DNA of 54,793 bases from Candidatus Rifleibacteriota bacterium. Its GTDB lineage: Bacteria > Muiribacteriota > Ozemobacteria > Ozemobacterales > Ozemobacteraceae. The notes beneath the pieces are model-generated. The model did no database searches. It was not told the DNA's origin and saw only the letters and a list, made by a program, of their open reading frames with translations. The number at the start of each line of letters is the position of its first letter. Positions within the stretch are counted from its first letter, which is position 1. The position numbers were made by a program, and so were the translations under genes. Below, in pieces: positions 8,302-16,236 of the stretch. Location of the stretch: NCBI GenBank assembly GCA_017417215.1, contig JAFPZP010000011.1:1-54793 (forward strand). The letters are read 5' to 3'.

Positions 8302-9519
8302 TCAAACTTTAAAATGTGAGTCGACTTCTTCTCTGAAAGTGTCTGGTTTTTCTGGCTCAAAGCCTTCGTTTGCCCACATAACAGTTATTAAATCTTGGGT
8401 TTCAGAAAGATTTATAATATTGTGGGTGTAGCCTGGCAGCATGCATACTGCTTCAATTTTTTCACCACTGACTTCGAAACTTATTATTTCGTCGGAGTCA
8501 ATCTTTCTCATCTGAATAAGCCCATGACCAGCTACAACAATAAAAAACTCGCACTTAGAATGGTGCCAGTGCTGCCCCTTAACTACACCTGGCTTAGAAA
8601 TGTTAATAGAAACCTGACCGCTTTTCGACGAGCGAAGAAGCTCGGTAAAACTGCCTCTTTCGTCGGTATGCATCTTTAATGGAAACTTGACCTTATCTTT
8701 TGGCAGGTAAGCTAGATAAGTTGAGTAAAGCTTCTTTTCAAAAGAATCTGCAGGAATTTCAGGAACTTCGAGGGTTTGGGGCTGTTCCTTAAATTTTTGG
8801 AGCAAGTCAGCTATTTTCCCTAAGGTAATTTTATGAGATATGGGAACAAAGCAGTATTTGCCTTGAGTATCTGCGATAAATTCAGCGCCTTCAAAATTGC
8901 ATCTGTGTTCCTGACCTTTTAATGCAAGAAACATTTCATCAATCAAATCATCGATGTAAACCAGTTCTAATTCAGTGCTTCTGTCGTTAATGGTTATAGG
9001 CAGGTCGTTTGCAAGGTTGTGGCAGAAAGTTGCGACAACAGAGTTGTAATTTGGCTTTCCCCATTTCCCAAATAGGTTAGGGAAGCGGTAAACAAGAACC
9101 TTTGCGCCTGTTTCTTTTGCATATTCAAAGAATACTTCTTCACCGGCCTTTTTGCTTTTACCATATTCGCTACCGGCATAACGCCCTTCAAGAGTTGCTT
9201 GAATCGAGCTGGAAAGCATTACTGGGCATTTGTTGTTATGCTTTTTAAGAGTATCGAGAAGGCGCGCAGCAAAATCTCGGTTGCCTTTCATGAATTCATC
9301 ATTGTTTTGTGGACGGTTGATTCCTGCCAGGTTAAAGACGAAATCAACTCTCTGACAAGCTTCTTCTAATAAGGCATCAGAGCTGTTAACGTCATAGAGA
9401 TAGATATCACCGATATCAAGCTCTGAATGGGCTTTATCCTTGTTCTCCATTACGTTTTTCAGGGTGGCAGTAAGGTTTTTACCCACAAAACCATAAGCGC
9501 CGGTAATAAGAATGTTCAT
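8302..9519 (-). CDS. fnlB: Bifunctional reductase/epimerase of UDP-L-FucNAc synthesis (FnlB/WbjC/CapF)
   Basis: FnlB-type enzymes convert the 4-keto product of FnlA by C3 epimerisation and C4 reduction on the way to UDP-L-FucNAc. The 405-residue protein has a Rossmann SDR domain (MNILITGAYGFVGKNL at the start, FNLAGINRP, YRFPNLFGKW). A C-terminal RmlC-like cupin follows (from about residue 285: TDERGSFTELLRS, GVVKGQHWHHSKCEFF). This SDR-cupin fusion is diagnostic of CapF/WbjC. The ATG at 9519 overlaps the upstream gene's stop as ATGA and matches the family N-terminus; an ATG 9 bases earlier is possible. It is the third gene of fnlA-fnlC-fnlB. Confidence 0.9.
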   Translation of the reverse strand: MNILITGAYGFVGKNLTATLKNVMENKDKAHSELDIGDIYLYDVNSSDALLEEACQRVDFVFNLAGINRPQNNDEFMKGNRDFAARLLDTLKKHNNKCPVMLSSSIQATLEGRYAGSEYGKSKKAGEEVFFEYAKETGAKVLVYRFPNLFGKWGKPNYNSVVATFCHNLANDLPITINDRSTELELVYIDDLIDEMFLALKGQEHRCNFEGAEFIADTQGKYCFVPISHKITLGKIADLLQKFKEQPQTLEVPEIPADSFEKKLYSTYLAYLPKDKVKFPLKMHTDERGSFTELLRSSKSGQVSINISKPGVVKGQHWHHSKCEFFIVVAGHGLIQMRKIDSDEIISFEVSGEKIEAVCMLPGYTHNIINLSETQDLITVMWANEGFEPEKPDTFREEVDSHFKV

Positions 9520-10673
9520 TTGCGCCATACCATCTTGTTGACAACGCCAACGTATGATTGAATGATTTTTACAACTTTTGTGCTTACGTTTTCTTCAATG
9601 TAGTCTGGAACTGGAATTCCGTAATCACCACTTTTATTCATTTCTACTGCCGTATCAACTGATTGCAATAAGCCTTTTTCGTCTATTCCTGAAAGGATAA
9701 AGCAGGCTTTATCTAAGGCTTCCGGTCTTTCTGTTGATGTTCTTATACAAACAGCAGGGAAGGGGAAACCTACAGAAGTGAAGAAACTTGATTCTTCTGG
9801 AAGTGTGCCTGAATCTGAAACTACGCAGAATGCGTTCATCTGTAGACAGTTGTAATCGTGGAACCCTAAGGGTTCGTGCTGAATGACTCTTGAATCAAGC
9901 TTGAAGCCACTGGCTTCTAAGCGCTTCTTTGAACGTGGGTGGCAGGAGTATAAAATCGGCATATCATATTTTTCAGCCATTTTATTAATAGCTGTGAAAA
10001 GGCTGGTGAAATTCTTTTCTGTGTCGATGTTTTCTTCACGATGAGCAGAAAGCAGAATATATTTTCCTTTTTCTAAGCCAAGTCTTTTATGAATATCTGA
10101 AGCCTTGATTTCTTCCAGGTTGTTTCTTAAAACTTCTGCCATTGGGGAACCGGTAACATAGGTTCTTTCTTTTGGCAGACCGCATTCGGCTAAGTAACGT
10201 CTAGCGTGTTCCGAATAAGCCATATTAACGTCTGAAATAATATCGACTATTCTGCGATTGGTTTCTTCAGGCAGACATTCGTCTTTGCAGCGGTTGCCAG
10301 CTTCCATGTGGAAAATAGGAATATGCAGACGCTTAGCACCTATGACAGAAAGGCATGAATTAGTGTCACCAAGAACAAGAACTGCTTCTGGCTTTATTTC
10401 CATCATAAGATTATAGGAAGCGGCGATGATATTACCCATAGTATCACCCAAAGTATTGCCTACGGCATTCATATAAACTTCGGGGTCAGCTAGCTTCAAA
10501 TCTTTAAAGAAAACGCCATTGAGGTTGTAATCGTAGTTTTGACCTGTGTGAGCAAGAATTACATCAAAATATTTTCGGCACTTGGTAATTACCGCTGAAA
10601 GTCTGATTATTTCTGGCCTTGTTCCAACTATTATAAGAAGTTTTAATTTGCCGTTATTCTTGAATTTTGTCAT
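9516..10673 (-). CDS. fnlC: UDP-L-talosamine-type 2-epimerase (FnlC/WbjD/CapG)
   Basis: The 385-residue protein is a UDP-HexNAc 2-epimerase homologue: VGTRPEIIRL near the N-terminus, AHTGQNYDYN, VLGDTNSCLS, HMEAGNRCKDECLPEETNR and the C-terminal SDSGTLPEESSF loop. The HMEAGNRC form, rather than the HVEAGLR of WecB, is typical of FnlC/WbjD enzymes that make UDP-L-FucNAc in the last step. Its place between fnlA and fnlB, overlapping each by 4 bases, supports this specificity. The other 2-epimerase in this window, at 48010, has the HVEAGLR form. Confidence 0.9.
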   Translation of the reverse strand: MTKFKNNGKLKLLIIVGTRPEIIRLSAVITKCRKYFDVILAHTGQNYDYNLNGVFFKDLKLADPEVYMNAVGNTLGDTMGNIIAASYNLMMEIKPEAVLVLGDTNSCLSVIGAKRLHIPIFHMEAGNRCKDECLPEETNRRIVDIISDVNMAYSEHARRYLAECGLPKERTYVTGSPMAEVLRNNLEEIKASDIHKRLGLEKGKYILLSAHREENIDTEKNFTSLFTAINKMAEKYDMPILYSCHPRSKKRLEASGFKLDSRVIQHEPLGFHDYNCLQMNAFCVVSDSGTLPEESSFFTSVGFPFPAVCIRTSTERPEALDKACFILSGIDEKGLLQSVDTAVEMNKSGDYGIPVPDYIEENVSTKVVKIIQSYVGVVNKMVWRK

Positions 10674-11701
10674 TTTTTCAGCTCACTTCTGATGTATTCA
10701 AGCTCTAAAAGCTTTTGTTTAACTTCTTCAACGTTTAAGAGCTTAGTTGTATTCGAATTGAACTCTGTTAAAGTGTTTCGTTCGGTTTCGCCTTTGATGA
10801 AATACTTGTCGTAGTTAAGACCGCGTTTATCGCAGGGAACCTGATAGAAGTTGCCTAAATCTATAGCATGAGCGCATTCTTCGTTGGTAAGCAGAGTTTC
10901 ATACATCTTTTCGCCGTGACGTATGCCAATAACCTTTATGTTTTTCTTGTCGGCGTTGAACAGTTCACAGACTGCTTCAGCCTGAGTCTGTATGGTGCAG
11001 GCCGGGGCCTTTTGAACAAGAATATCACCAGAATTACCTTTTTCAAAGGCAAACATGACTAAGTCTACTGCTTCTTCCAAAGACATTATAAATCTTGTCA
11101 TAGAACCGTCAGTAATGGTTATTGGACTGCCTGCTCTTATCTGGTCTATCCAAAGTGGAATAACAGAGCCTCTTGAGCACATTACATTGCCGTATCTTGT
11201 GCAACAAATCTTGGTTTTGTTGGTAGTTCTGCTTTTGGCTACGACAACCTTTTCCATCATAGCTTTGGAAGTTCCCATGGCGTTTACTGGATAAGCCGCT
11301 TTATCTGTGGAAAGACAGACCACTGTTTCTACATCTTCTTCTATTGCAGCAGTAAGCACATTTTCTGTGCCTAAAACGTTTGTTTTTACTGCTTCAATAG
11401 GGAAGAATTCGCAGGAAGGAACCTGTTTTAATGCTGCAGCGTGAAAAATAAAGTTGACTCCGTTCATTGCATTTTTTACTGATTGCAGGTCTCTGACATC
11501 ACCGATGTAAAAACTGATTTTTTCTGCATATTCAGGCATTTTAACCTGAAATTCATGGCGCATATCGTCTTGCTTCTTTTCGTCTCGTGAAAAAATGCGG
11601 ATTTCACCTATGTCGCTTGCTAGAAACCTATTGAGAACAGCATTCCCGAAAGAGCCTGTTCCGCCGGTAATCATTAAGGTCTTGCCTTGAAATAAAGTCA
11701 C
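10670..11701 (-). CDS. fnlA: UDP-GlcNAc 4,6-dehydratase/5-epimerase (FnlA/WbjB/CapE)
   Basis: FnlA starts UDP-L-FucNAc synthesis from UDP-GlcNAc by 4,6-dehydration with C5 inversion. The 343-residue SDR protein has the cofactor motif ITGGTGSFGNAVL and the active-site block STDKAAYPVNAMGTSKAMM. In this block the usual Tyr of YxxxK is Met, as in the inverting PseB/FlaA1/WbjB group. It also has the RYGNVMCSRGSVIPLW segment typical of the group. It is the first gene of a three-gene minus-strand operon ending at 8302. Its upstream gap is shared with a divergent lipoprotein gene. Confidence 0.92.
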   Translation of the reverse strand: MTLFQGKTLMITGGTGSFGNAVLNRFLASDIGEIRIFSRDEKKQDDMRHEFQVKMPEYAEKISFYIGDVRDLQSVKNAMNGVNFIFHAAALKQVPSCEFFPIEAVKTNVLGTENVLTAAIEEDVETVVCLSTDKAAYPVNAMGTSKAMMEKVVVAKSRTTNKTKICCTRYGNVMCSRGSVIPLWIDQIRAGSPITITDGSMTRFIMSLEEAVDLVMFAFEKGNSGDILVQKAPACTIQTQAEAVCELFNADKKNIKVIGIRHGEKMYETLLTNEECAHAIDLGNFYQVPCDKRGLNYDKYFIKGETERNTLTEFNSNTTKLLNVEEVKQKLLELEYIRSELKK

Positions 11702-11784
11702 TTTTTGGCTCCAGAAGTCTATTATTTTCTGTTATTATGCCACTCTGATAATCAAAGGTCAAGGGAGAATTAGGGAGAAAGCAG

Positions 11785-12010
11785 GGCAAACGCAAACTTT
11801 TTTCTTTACTGATAAGGCTTTTCACATATTAAAATTATGGACAGTTTATTTTGCTCAACTTATTTCTCCTCTTTCGGCCTCTGACAATAAGAGTCTTGAA
11901 CTATCTTTGAGGGAACGGGTATTATTCGGAGAAAAAAGTTTCACGTATAAACTATCATATTTTAGTAAAAAGCAAAGAATTATCAACAAAAGAAAAAGTT
12001 TGCGTTTGCC
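11785..12010. repeat. Long-spaced inverted repeat in a divergent intergenic region
   Basis: The 391-base gap between fnlA and the lipoprotein gene holds no gene. Near its two ends sit inverted copies of the 18-mer GGCAAACGCAAACTTTTT: forward at 11785-11802 and as reverse complement at 11993-12010. With one indel the match continues inward for roughly 20 further bases (the CTTT...GATAA...CTTT region) but stops sharply on the outer sides. It may be a small non-autonomous element with terminal inverted repeats, or paired operators. No flanking target duplication is obvious. Confidence 0.7.
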
Positions 12011-12032
12011 TTGTGGTTAGTAGCAGGTGGTA

Positions 12033-12062
12033 TTGATTTAGAGTCAGCAAAAAATGTATAAT
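12033..12062 (+). promoter_or_regulatory. Sigma-70-type promoter
   Basis: TTGATT (12033-12038) and TATAAT (12057-12062) are 18 bases apart, just outside the right arm of the inverted repeat. They lie 31 bases before the lipoprotein start. A GGAGG ribosome site (12077-12081) follows. Confidence 0.65.
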
Positions 12063-12092
12063 GCCAAAAAGATTTCGGAGGCAAATAAATAG

Positions 12093-13523
12093 ATGAATAA
12101 ATTATATAAGATTTCTTTTGTTATATTTTTGGTCGTATCTTTAATAAGTCTCACTGCCTGCGGTGGTCACGGTGGAGGAGGGAACAATAATCCAACTCCT
12201 CAGGCAATTTCAGAAATGACTGCTGCCAGAGTTTCTGTAAATACAGTTGTTGCTAATATAACAGATATATTAGGTTTTAACCCTCAAAACTCTTCAAGAC
12301 GTTCTCAAAGCAATTTGTCTGTTCCAGAAAAATTGAAAAATCTTGCTTATGGCGAAAAGATTAATAAGCTTATTCCAGCAAATTCAAGAAATGAATTTTT
12401 TAAAGGCTTAGGACCTGAACCTGAAAAAAAAGCAGAATGGAATCAAGGCTTAGATTATATTGTTGGTTCGAATAGTGATACTACTAATGTTTTGGTTGCT
12501 GGTTTCAACGACAAATATGATCCAGAACAAAGATACCATGTTTTTCTATATGAAGGCAAAGAAGGCGCTGGAACAATACTGACAAAAATAGTTGCTTTAC
12601 CTACAGAAAGTTATGCAGTTGCAATAAGTTATTTGAATGATGGTAACGGCAATAAGTCTACATTGGTTTTTGCTGTTAATCAAAAAGGTGAATTTGAAGG
12701 AAGAGTTTTTAAGGATATAAACGATAAAGATACTTATTATTCTGAAAACTATTCTTCTATGGTTTATGGCACTTCAACACAAATGACTTATGTTAATGAA
12801 GAGTCTATAGAAGTAATAAATACTAAAGATGGAAAAGCAGTTTCTTCCAGCAGTCCTTTAATTGAAGGTTTTAAAACTGCTATTTATGCTCTTAAATTTG
12901 GCGGACAGTTACGAACAGGGAAAGACGGACAGTCTAATTCAGCTATAATTAAAGAAAATCAGCTTTCTCAAATTCCTCCAGTGCTTGTTTATATTGGTGA
13001 TGGCAGTAAGCTTGATAAATACATGAATTATTTAACTATCGATGGATTTATCAATGATAAAGACATTACTAATAAATTTATGCCCAGTGATTTGGAAGAT
13101 TATGAAAAAGCAAGAATAGGCGATTATAGTGGAAGTTTAGATTATTATGACGGTGCTACTGCTGAAGCCACTCTAAGATTGGCTCTATCAGTTATAGATA
13201 AAGATTCTGCTCATATTGTTACTAAAGTAGCTGGTCAGGATAATGGCTTATATATTGTTTCCGTAAGCTATCTGACTATTAATGAAAAAGAATACACAGT
13301 TGCTGTTGGTGCTCAGATGATTAGAGACAGCAAGGGAATTTTCTTAGAAGCAAAGATGTTTGAAGGCAAACATAATGATGTTAATTTCCAAAGCAAAGAT
13401 AATGAAAAAAGAAATATAAAAGTTATCGGAACTGCGAAAGTTGATTACGTAACAGAAGAAGATATTCCAGGAACAATAACTGTTAATGGCAAAACTATTA
13501 CTTTCAATGCAGCTAAGGAGTAA
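12093..13523 (+). CDS. Hypothetical lipoprotein
   Basis: The 476-residue protein begins with a lipoprotein signal peptide; the lipobox is LTAC with the lipidated cysteine at residue 23, followed by a Gly-rich linker (GGHGGGG). I recognise no domain in the remainder, which is rich in polar residues and beta-type patterns. A GGAGG site 11 bases upstream supports the ATG. The gene is monocistronic: it has its own promoter and a strong terminator at 13592-13622. It is probably anchored in the inner or outer membrane facing the periplasm. Confidence 0.7.
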   Translation: MNKLYKISFVIFLVVSLISLTACGGHGGGGNNNPTPQAISEMTAARVSVNTVVANITDILGFNPQNSSRRSQSNLSVPEKLKNLAYGEKINKLIPANSRNEFFKGLGPEPEKKAEWNQGLDYIVGSNSDTTNVLVAGFNDKYDPEQRYHVFLYEGKEGAGTILTKIVALPTESYAVAISYLNDGNGNKSTLVFAVNQKGEFEGRVFKDINDKDTYYSENYSSMVYGTSTQMTYVNEESIEVINTKDGKAVSSSSPLIEGFKTAIYALKFGGQLRTGKDGQSNSAIIKENQLSQIPPVLVYIGDGSKLDKYMNYLTIDGFINDKDITNKFMPSDLEDYEKARIGDYSGSLDYYDGATAEATLRLALSVIDKDSAHIVTKVAGQDNGLYIVSVSYLTINEKEYTVAVGAQMIRDSKGIFLEAKMFEGKHNDVNFQSKDNEKRNIKVIGTAKVDYVTEEDIPGTITVNGKTITFNAAKE

Positions 13524-13591
13524 GAAAGCTGCGCCCGCTGCCAAGGCTGGCGTAGTGATTAGTGGTAAATGGTGGGTGGTAGGCGGACAAT

Positions 13592-13622
13592 AAAAAAGGC
13601 TTGGATTATCCAAGCCTTTTTT
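13592..13622. terminator. Bidirectional intrinsic terminator
   Basis: A-tract, stem AAGGCTTGG/CCAAGCCTT and T-tract form a nearly perfect palindrome with a small ATTAT loop. It serves both the lipoprotein gene and the convergent barrel gene. The 70 bases before it (13524-13591) contain a GC-richer fragment similar to the dispersed intergenic repeats and a G/T-rich low-complexity run. Confidence 0.9.
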
Positions 13623-13636
13623 ATTTGCTCTAAGTT

Positions 13637-14695
13637 CTAGAAAGCTATTGTTCCGCCCATTACGAAGTTACGGTTTTTTCTATGAGGAATTAACTCAGGT
13701 AGATTTTCGTAATCTCCGTTAGAAATATAGCTTGCGTTTATATAAAGATTGTTGGAATAGTTGAATCTGAAACCAAGACTGAAACGGTCACCGTTAAAGT
13801 CATAAACGAATCTGAAGTTGTCATTTATTGGAATTAAACCGCCAACAAGGAAGAAAAATTCATCAGCATAGCCTCTTCCGGTGTTGTAATTATAGTTATA
13901 ACCGCCGTATTTTGCTCTTCTGAACTTAGGTGGTGTTACATAACTGTGTTTATAATCGCTACAGCCGAAGTTTCCACCAACGCCAACCCATATTACAGGA
14001 ACACCTGCAGCAACCCAGGCAGAATGATAACCAGAGTTACAGTTAATGCTTCCACCGAGAGTAACGTTCCCATTTGCCTGATACTTAAGGTTTAAATAGA
14101 AAGGTTCTTCTAAGTCGTAGTGATCCTGGTTAGCAAAAGTCTTGTCGAAACCTATTTCCATACCATCGGCTACGCCCCATGCGGCACTTATATTGACGTC
14201 AAAATAGTCTTCGTCTGTGTATTTTACGTTGTTGATGTTGTATAGTTCAAAGGTTTGAACCTGAACGCCTATAGCTGTTTTGTCAGGTTCCAACACACCT
14301 GGTGATGGAACCAAAGTAGCACCTGTTCCGCCGTGAAGGGCTAAGCCCTGTCTGGGTGTTCTTTGTTCAACTAAAAGTGGTCTGAGTTCTTTAGGAACAC
14401 GAGTATCAGGAGGAATGAGAAATCTTTCTCCATCTTTCTGATTCTGATTATTTCCTAATGGAATAAATTGATTTTGTTCGCTAGTAACATAGTAGGCATC
14501 TTCATTCTGGCTTCGATAATTATTTGAAGGTACTTCGGGTAAAACGTTGCTCTGCTTCTGTTCTTGCACAGCAGCCTTTCTTCGATTGCCTGACAGATAA
14601 CCCTGATACTGGCTTAAATCTAATGCAAATCCGCTACCTACCGTTCCAAGCAGCATGGCGGAAACTGCTAAAATTAATTTTTTCCTGATTTTCAT
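13637..14695 (-). CDS. Putative outer-membrane beta-barrel protein
   Basis: The 352-residue protein has a signal peptide (cleavage probably after GSGFA, residues about 20-24) and a Gln/Asn-rich linker of about 90 residues. A region with alternating hydrophobic and aromatic residues follows, ending GGTIAF. Terminal Phe and patterns such as FSLGFRFNYSNNLYINASYI fit transmembrane strands of an outer-membrane barrel. The stretch TLVPSPGVLEPDKTAIGVQV marks the start of the barrel-like part. I cannot name a family. It is divergent from the PTS operon, with a tandem repeat in the shared upstream region. Confidence 0.6.
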   Translation of the reverse strand: MKIRKKLILAVSAMLLGTVGSGFALDLSQYQGYLSGNRRKAAVQEQKQSNVLPEVPSNNYRSQNEDAYYVTSEQNQFIPLGNNQNQKDGERFLIPPDTRVPKELRPLLVEQRTPRQGLALHGGTGATLVPSPGVLEPDKTAIGVQVQTFELYNINNVKYTDEDYFDVNISAAWGVADGMEIGFDKTFANQDHYDLEEPFYLNLKYQANGNVTLGGSINCNSGYHSAWVAAGVPVIWVGVGGNFGCSDYKHSYVTPPKFRRAKYGGYNYNYNTGRGYADEFFFLVGGLIPINDNFRFVYDFNGDRFSLGFRFNYSNNLYINASYISNGDYENLPELIPHRKNRNFVMGGTIAF

Positions 14696-14751
14696 GCTCG
14701 CAGTATCGACAAAGTTCTAAAATATTTAAACCATATTTGATAAAATTTTTA

Positions 14752-14805
14752 GTTAGAGTTGTTAGAATAGTTAGAATGGTTGAAATAGTAGGAATTGTTA
14801 GAATA
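14752..14805. repeat. Six tandem 9-bp repeats
   Basis: Six units of consensus GTTAGAATA start at 14752, 14761, 14770, 14779, 14788 and 14797 with no gaps; units four and five are the most diverged. The array lies between the divergent barrel and HutP-like genes and ends 24 bases before the -35 element at 14830. It could be an iterated binding site or a length-variable spacer. Confidence 0.8.
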
Positions 14806-14829
14806 AAATTCTAAAAAAAATATCTTTTC

Positions 14830-14858
14830 TTGACTTTGTTAAAAGGCAAATCTATAAT
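14830..14858 (+). promoter_or_regulatory. Strong sigma-70-type promoter of the PTS operon
   Basis: TTGACT (14830-14835) and a consensus TATAAT (14853-14858) are spaced by 17 bases. Transcription should start near 14865, giving a leader of about 26 bases before the HutP-like ATG at 14892. There is therefore no room for a long attenuator upstream of the first gene. Confidence 0.8.
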
Positions 14859-14891
14859 TGAAACAATTATTGCAATCGAAAATGGGTGTAC

Positions 14892-15344
14892 ATGATTCAT
14901 ATAGAAGACGTATTACAGCAAAACGGAACCGTATCATTATCTAAAGCAGCTTTGTTATGCAGTATGATAGACAACGAGTTGGATGACGAACTGGTTGAAC
15001 ATCTTAAGAAGCATAATATTTATGCAGTAATAACCAGAGCTGGTGGTTGTGGCGACAATCTTAAAGGTAAGATTCTGCGCAACACTTTTGGTGCGGCCGA
15101 AAACAGTGGTTTGTTAACTATTAACATGAAGAATCGTCATGTTATTACTTCTTTAGTCGAAGGAATACTTGCTTCTTTTGACAGTTCTTTGATGAGTGTT
15201 TCCGGTGGCGGTTTAAAGATCGGCTTAGCCGTTCGTGATAATGATATAGCTATGGGAATCTATGGAAGCATAGGTCTCCCTGGTCTTGACGTTGATCATG
15301 AAATTTCTGCCTGTAGAATCCTCTATCATTGTCTGGAGGATTAA
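14892..15344 (+). CDS. HutP-family RNA-binding regulator-like protein
   Basis: The 150-residue protein matches HutP, the histidine- and metal-dependent antiterminator of the Bacillus hut operon (148 residues). By eye, AVITRAGGCGDNLKGKILRN aligns with the HutP region before its metal site, and the C-terminal IAMGIYGSIGLPGLDVDHEI matches IAVSLYGTIGAPIKGLEHET. Of the three metal-binding histidines, two seem kept (H83, H136), while the second aligns with S87. The ATG at 14892 is preferred to a GTG at 14886; no strong ribosome site is present. It ends 3 bases before the PTS IIA gene and leads the operon. No hut catabolic genes are in this window, so its ligand and target are open. Confidence 0.75.
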   Translation: MIHIEDVLQQNGTVSLSKAALLCSMIDNELDDELVEHLKKHNIYAVITRAGGCGDNLKGKILRNTFGAAENSGLLTINMKNRHVITSLVEGILASFDSSLMSVSGGGLKIGLAVRDNDIAMGIYGSIGLPGLDVDHEISACRILYHCLED

Positions 15345-15347
15345 CAG

Positions 15348-15764
15348 ATGATTGGAATAGTTGTTGTTTCACATGGTGTGCTTTCTGAACAACTTGTTGC
15401 AGCAGCTTCTCTAATTCTTGGTGAAGCAAAAGATGTTAAAGCAGTAAGTTTTCTTGCACGTGAATCCTTGGAAGATTTGCGAAAAAAGACTAGTGAAGCA
15501 ACAAATGAGTTTACAACAGATGGTTGTCTGATTCTGACTGATATAATGGGTGGCAGTGCTACAAATGTCAGTATAGAAATCATGAAGAGCCGAAACGATG
15601 TTTATGTTGTAACTGGTGCTAATTTGCCAATGTTGTTGGAAGCTATTAACAGCCGAGAGGGCTCAAGCCTGAAGGATTTGGCTAATCAGGTTTCTAACTC
15701 TGGCACAAGAAGCATTATAAATCTTAAAGAATATTTTGAAAAAAGAGCTACAAAAAGAGTATGA
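15348..15764 (+). CDS. PTS mannose-family IIA component
   Basis: EIIA of the mannose/fructose/sorbose class takes phosphate from HPr and passes it to EIIB. The 138-residue protein has the phosphorylated histidine H9 in VVVSHG at the N-terminus, the TDIMGGSATNVS motif and the late VTGANLPMLLEA segment typical of the family. It is a separate polypeptide, not fused to IIB. A GGAGG site lies just upstream of the ATG, and the end overlaps the IIB gene by 4 bases. Confidence 0.93.
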   Translation: MIGIVVVSHGVLSEQLVAAASLILGEAKDVKAVSFLARESLEDLRKKTSEATNEFTTDGCLILTDIMGGSATNVSIEIMKSRNDVYVVTGANLPMLLEAINSREGSSLKDLANQVSNSGTRSIINLKEYFEKRATKRV

Positions 15765-16222
15765 CAAAAGTTGCATTTCTTAGAATTGATGACAGGCTTG
15801 TTCATGGACAGGTCATTGTTGGATGGCTTCCTGAAATTAAACCAGAATCATTGGTTGTTGTTGACGACAACGTAGCAGAAGATGCAATGCGTCAAGATCT
15901 TATGTCTTTAAGCGTTCCTCCTGAAATAGAATTGTCTTTCTATTCTTCAGCAGAGGTTTCAGAAGAAGATGTTGATGAAAGCTCTTTTGTGTTAGTTTCT
16001 TCCCCCAAAACAGCTTGGGAATGTTTGCAGAAGGGCATTGTTCCTGAACGATTCAACGTCGGCGGCATGCATTCAAAAGATGGTAAGGAAGAAATATTCG
16101 AGGCATTACACGTTGATGATGAAGATCGAAAATACTTCGATTTAATCGTCAAATCTGGTGTTGAACCTATTTTTCAACCAACTCCCCAAAATCAGCCCAT
16201 GCCATTGGGTGATATTCTGTAA
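15761..16222 (+). CDS. PTS mannose-family IIB component
   Basis: EIIB transfers phosphate from EIIA to the incoming sugar. The 153-residue protein has the diagnostic RIDDRLVHGQVIVGW motif with the phosphorylated His at residue 15, and the VVVDDNVAED segment. It overlaps the IIA gene (ATGA), and a GAGGG site for the following ABC ATPase lies 14 bases downstream of its stop. The substrate cannot be read from the sequence. Confidence 0.93.
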   Translation: MTKVAFLRIDDRLVHGQVIVGWLPEIKPESLVVVDDNVAEDAMRQDLMSLSVPPEIELSFYSSAEVSEEDVDESSFVLVSSPKTAWECLQKGIVPERFNVGGMHSKDGKEEIFEALHVDDEDRKYFDLIVKSGVEPIFQPTPQNQPMPLGDIL

Positions 16223-16236
16223 AGTGAGGGCAAAAC

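Noticed and set aside
14752..14805. The TAG-rich tandem repeat as a HutP RNA target
   Set aside because: TAG triplets are frequent, but the array lies upstream of the promoter -35 (14830), so it should not be in the HutP operon transcript; the 9-base period also differs from the known 7-base NAG spacing.
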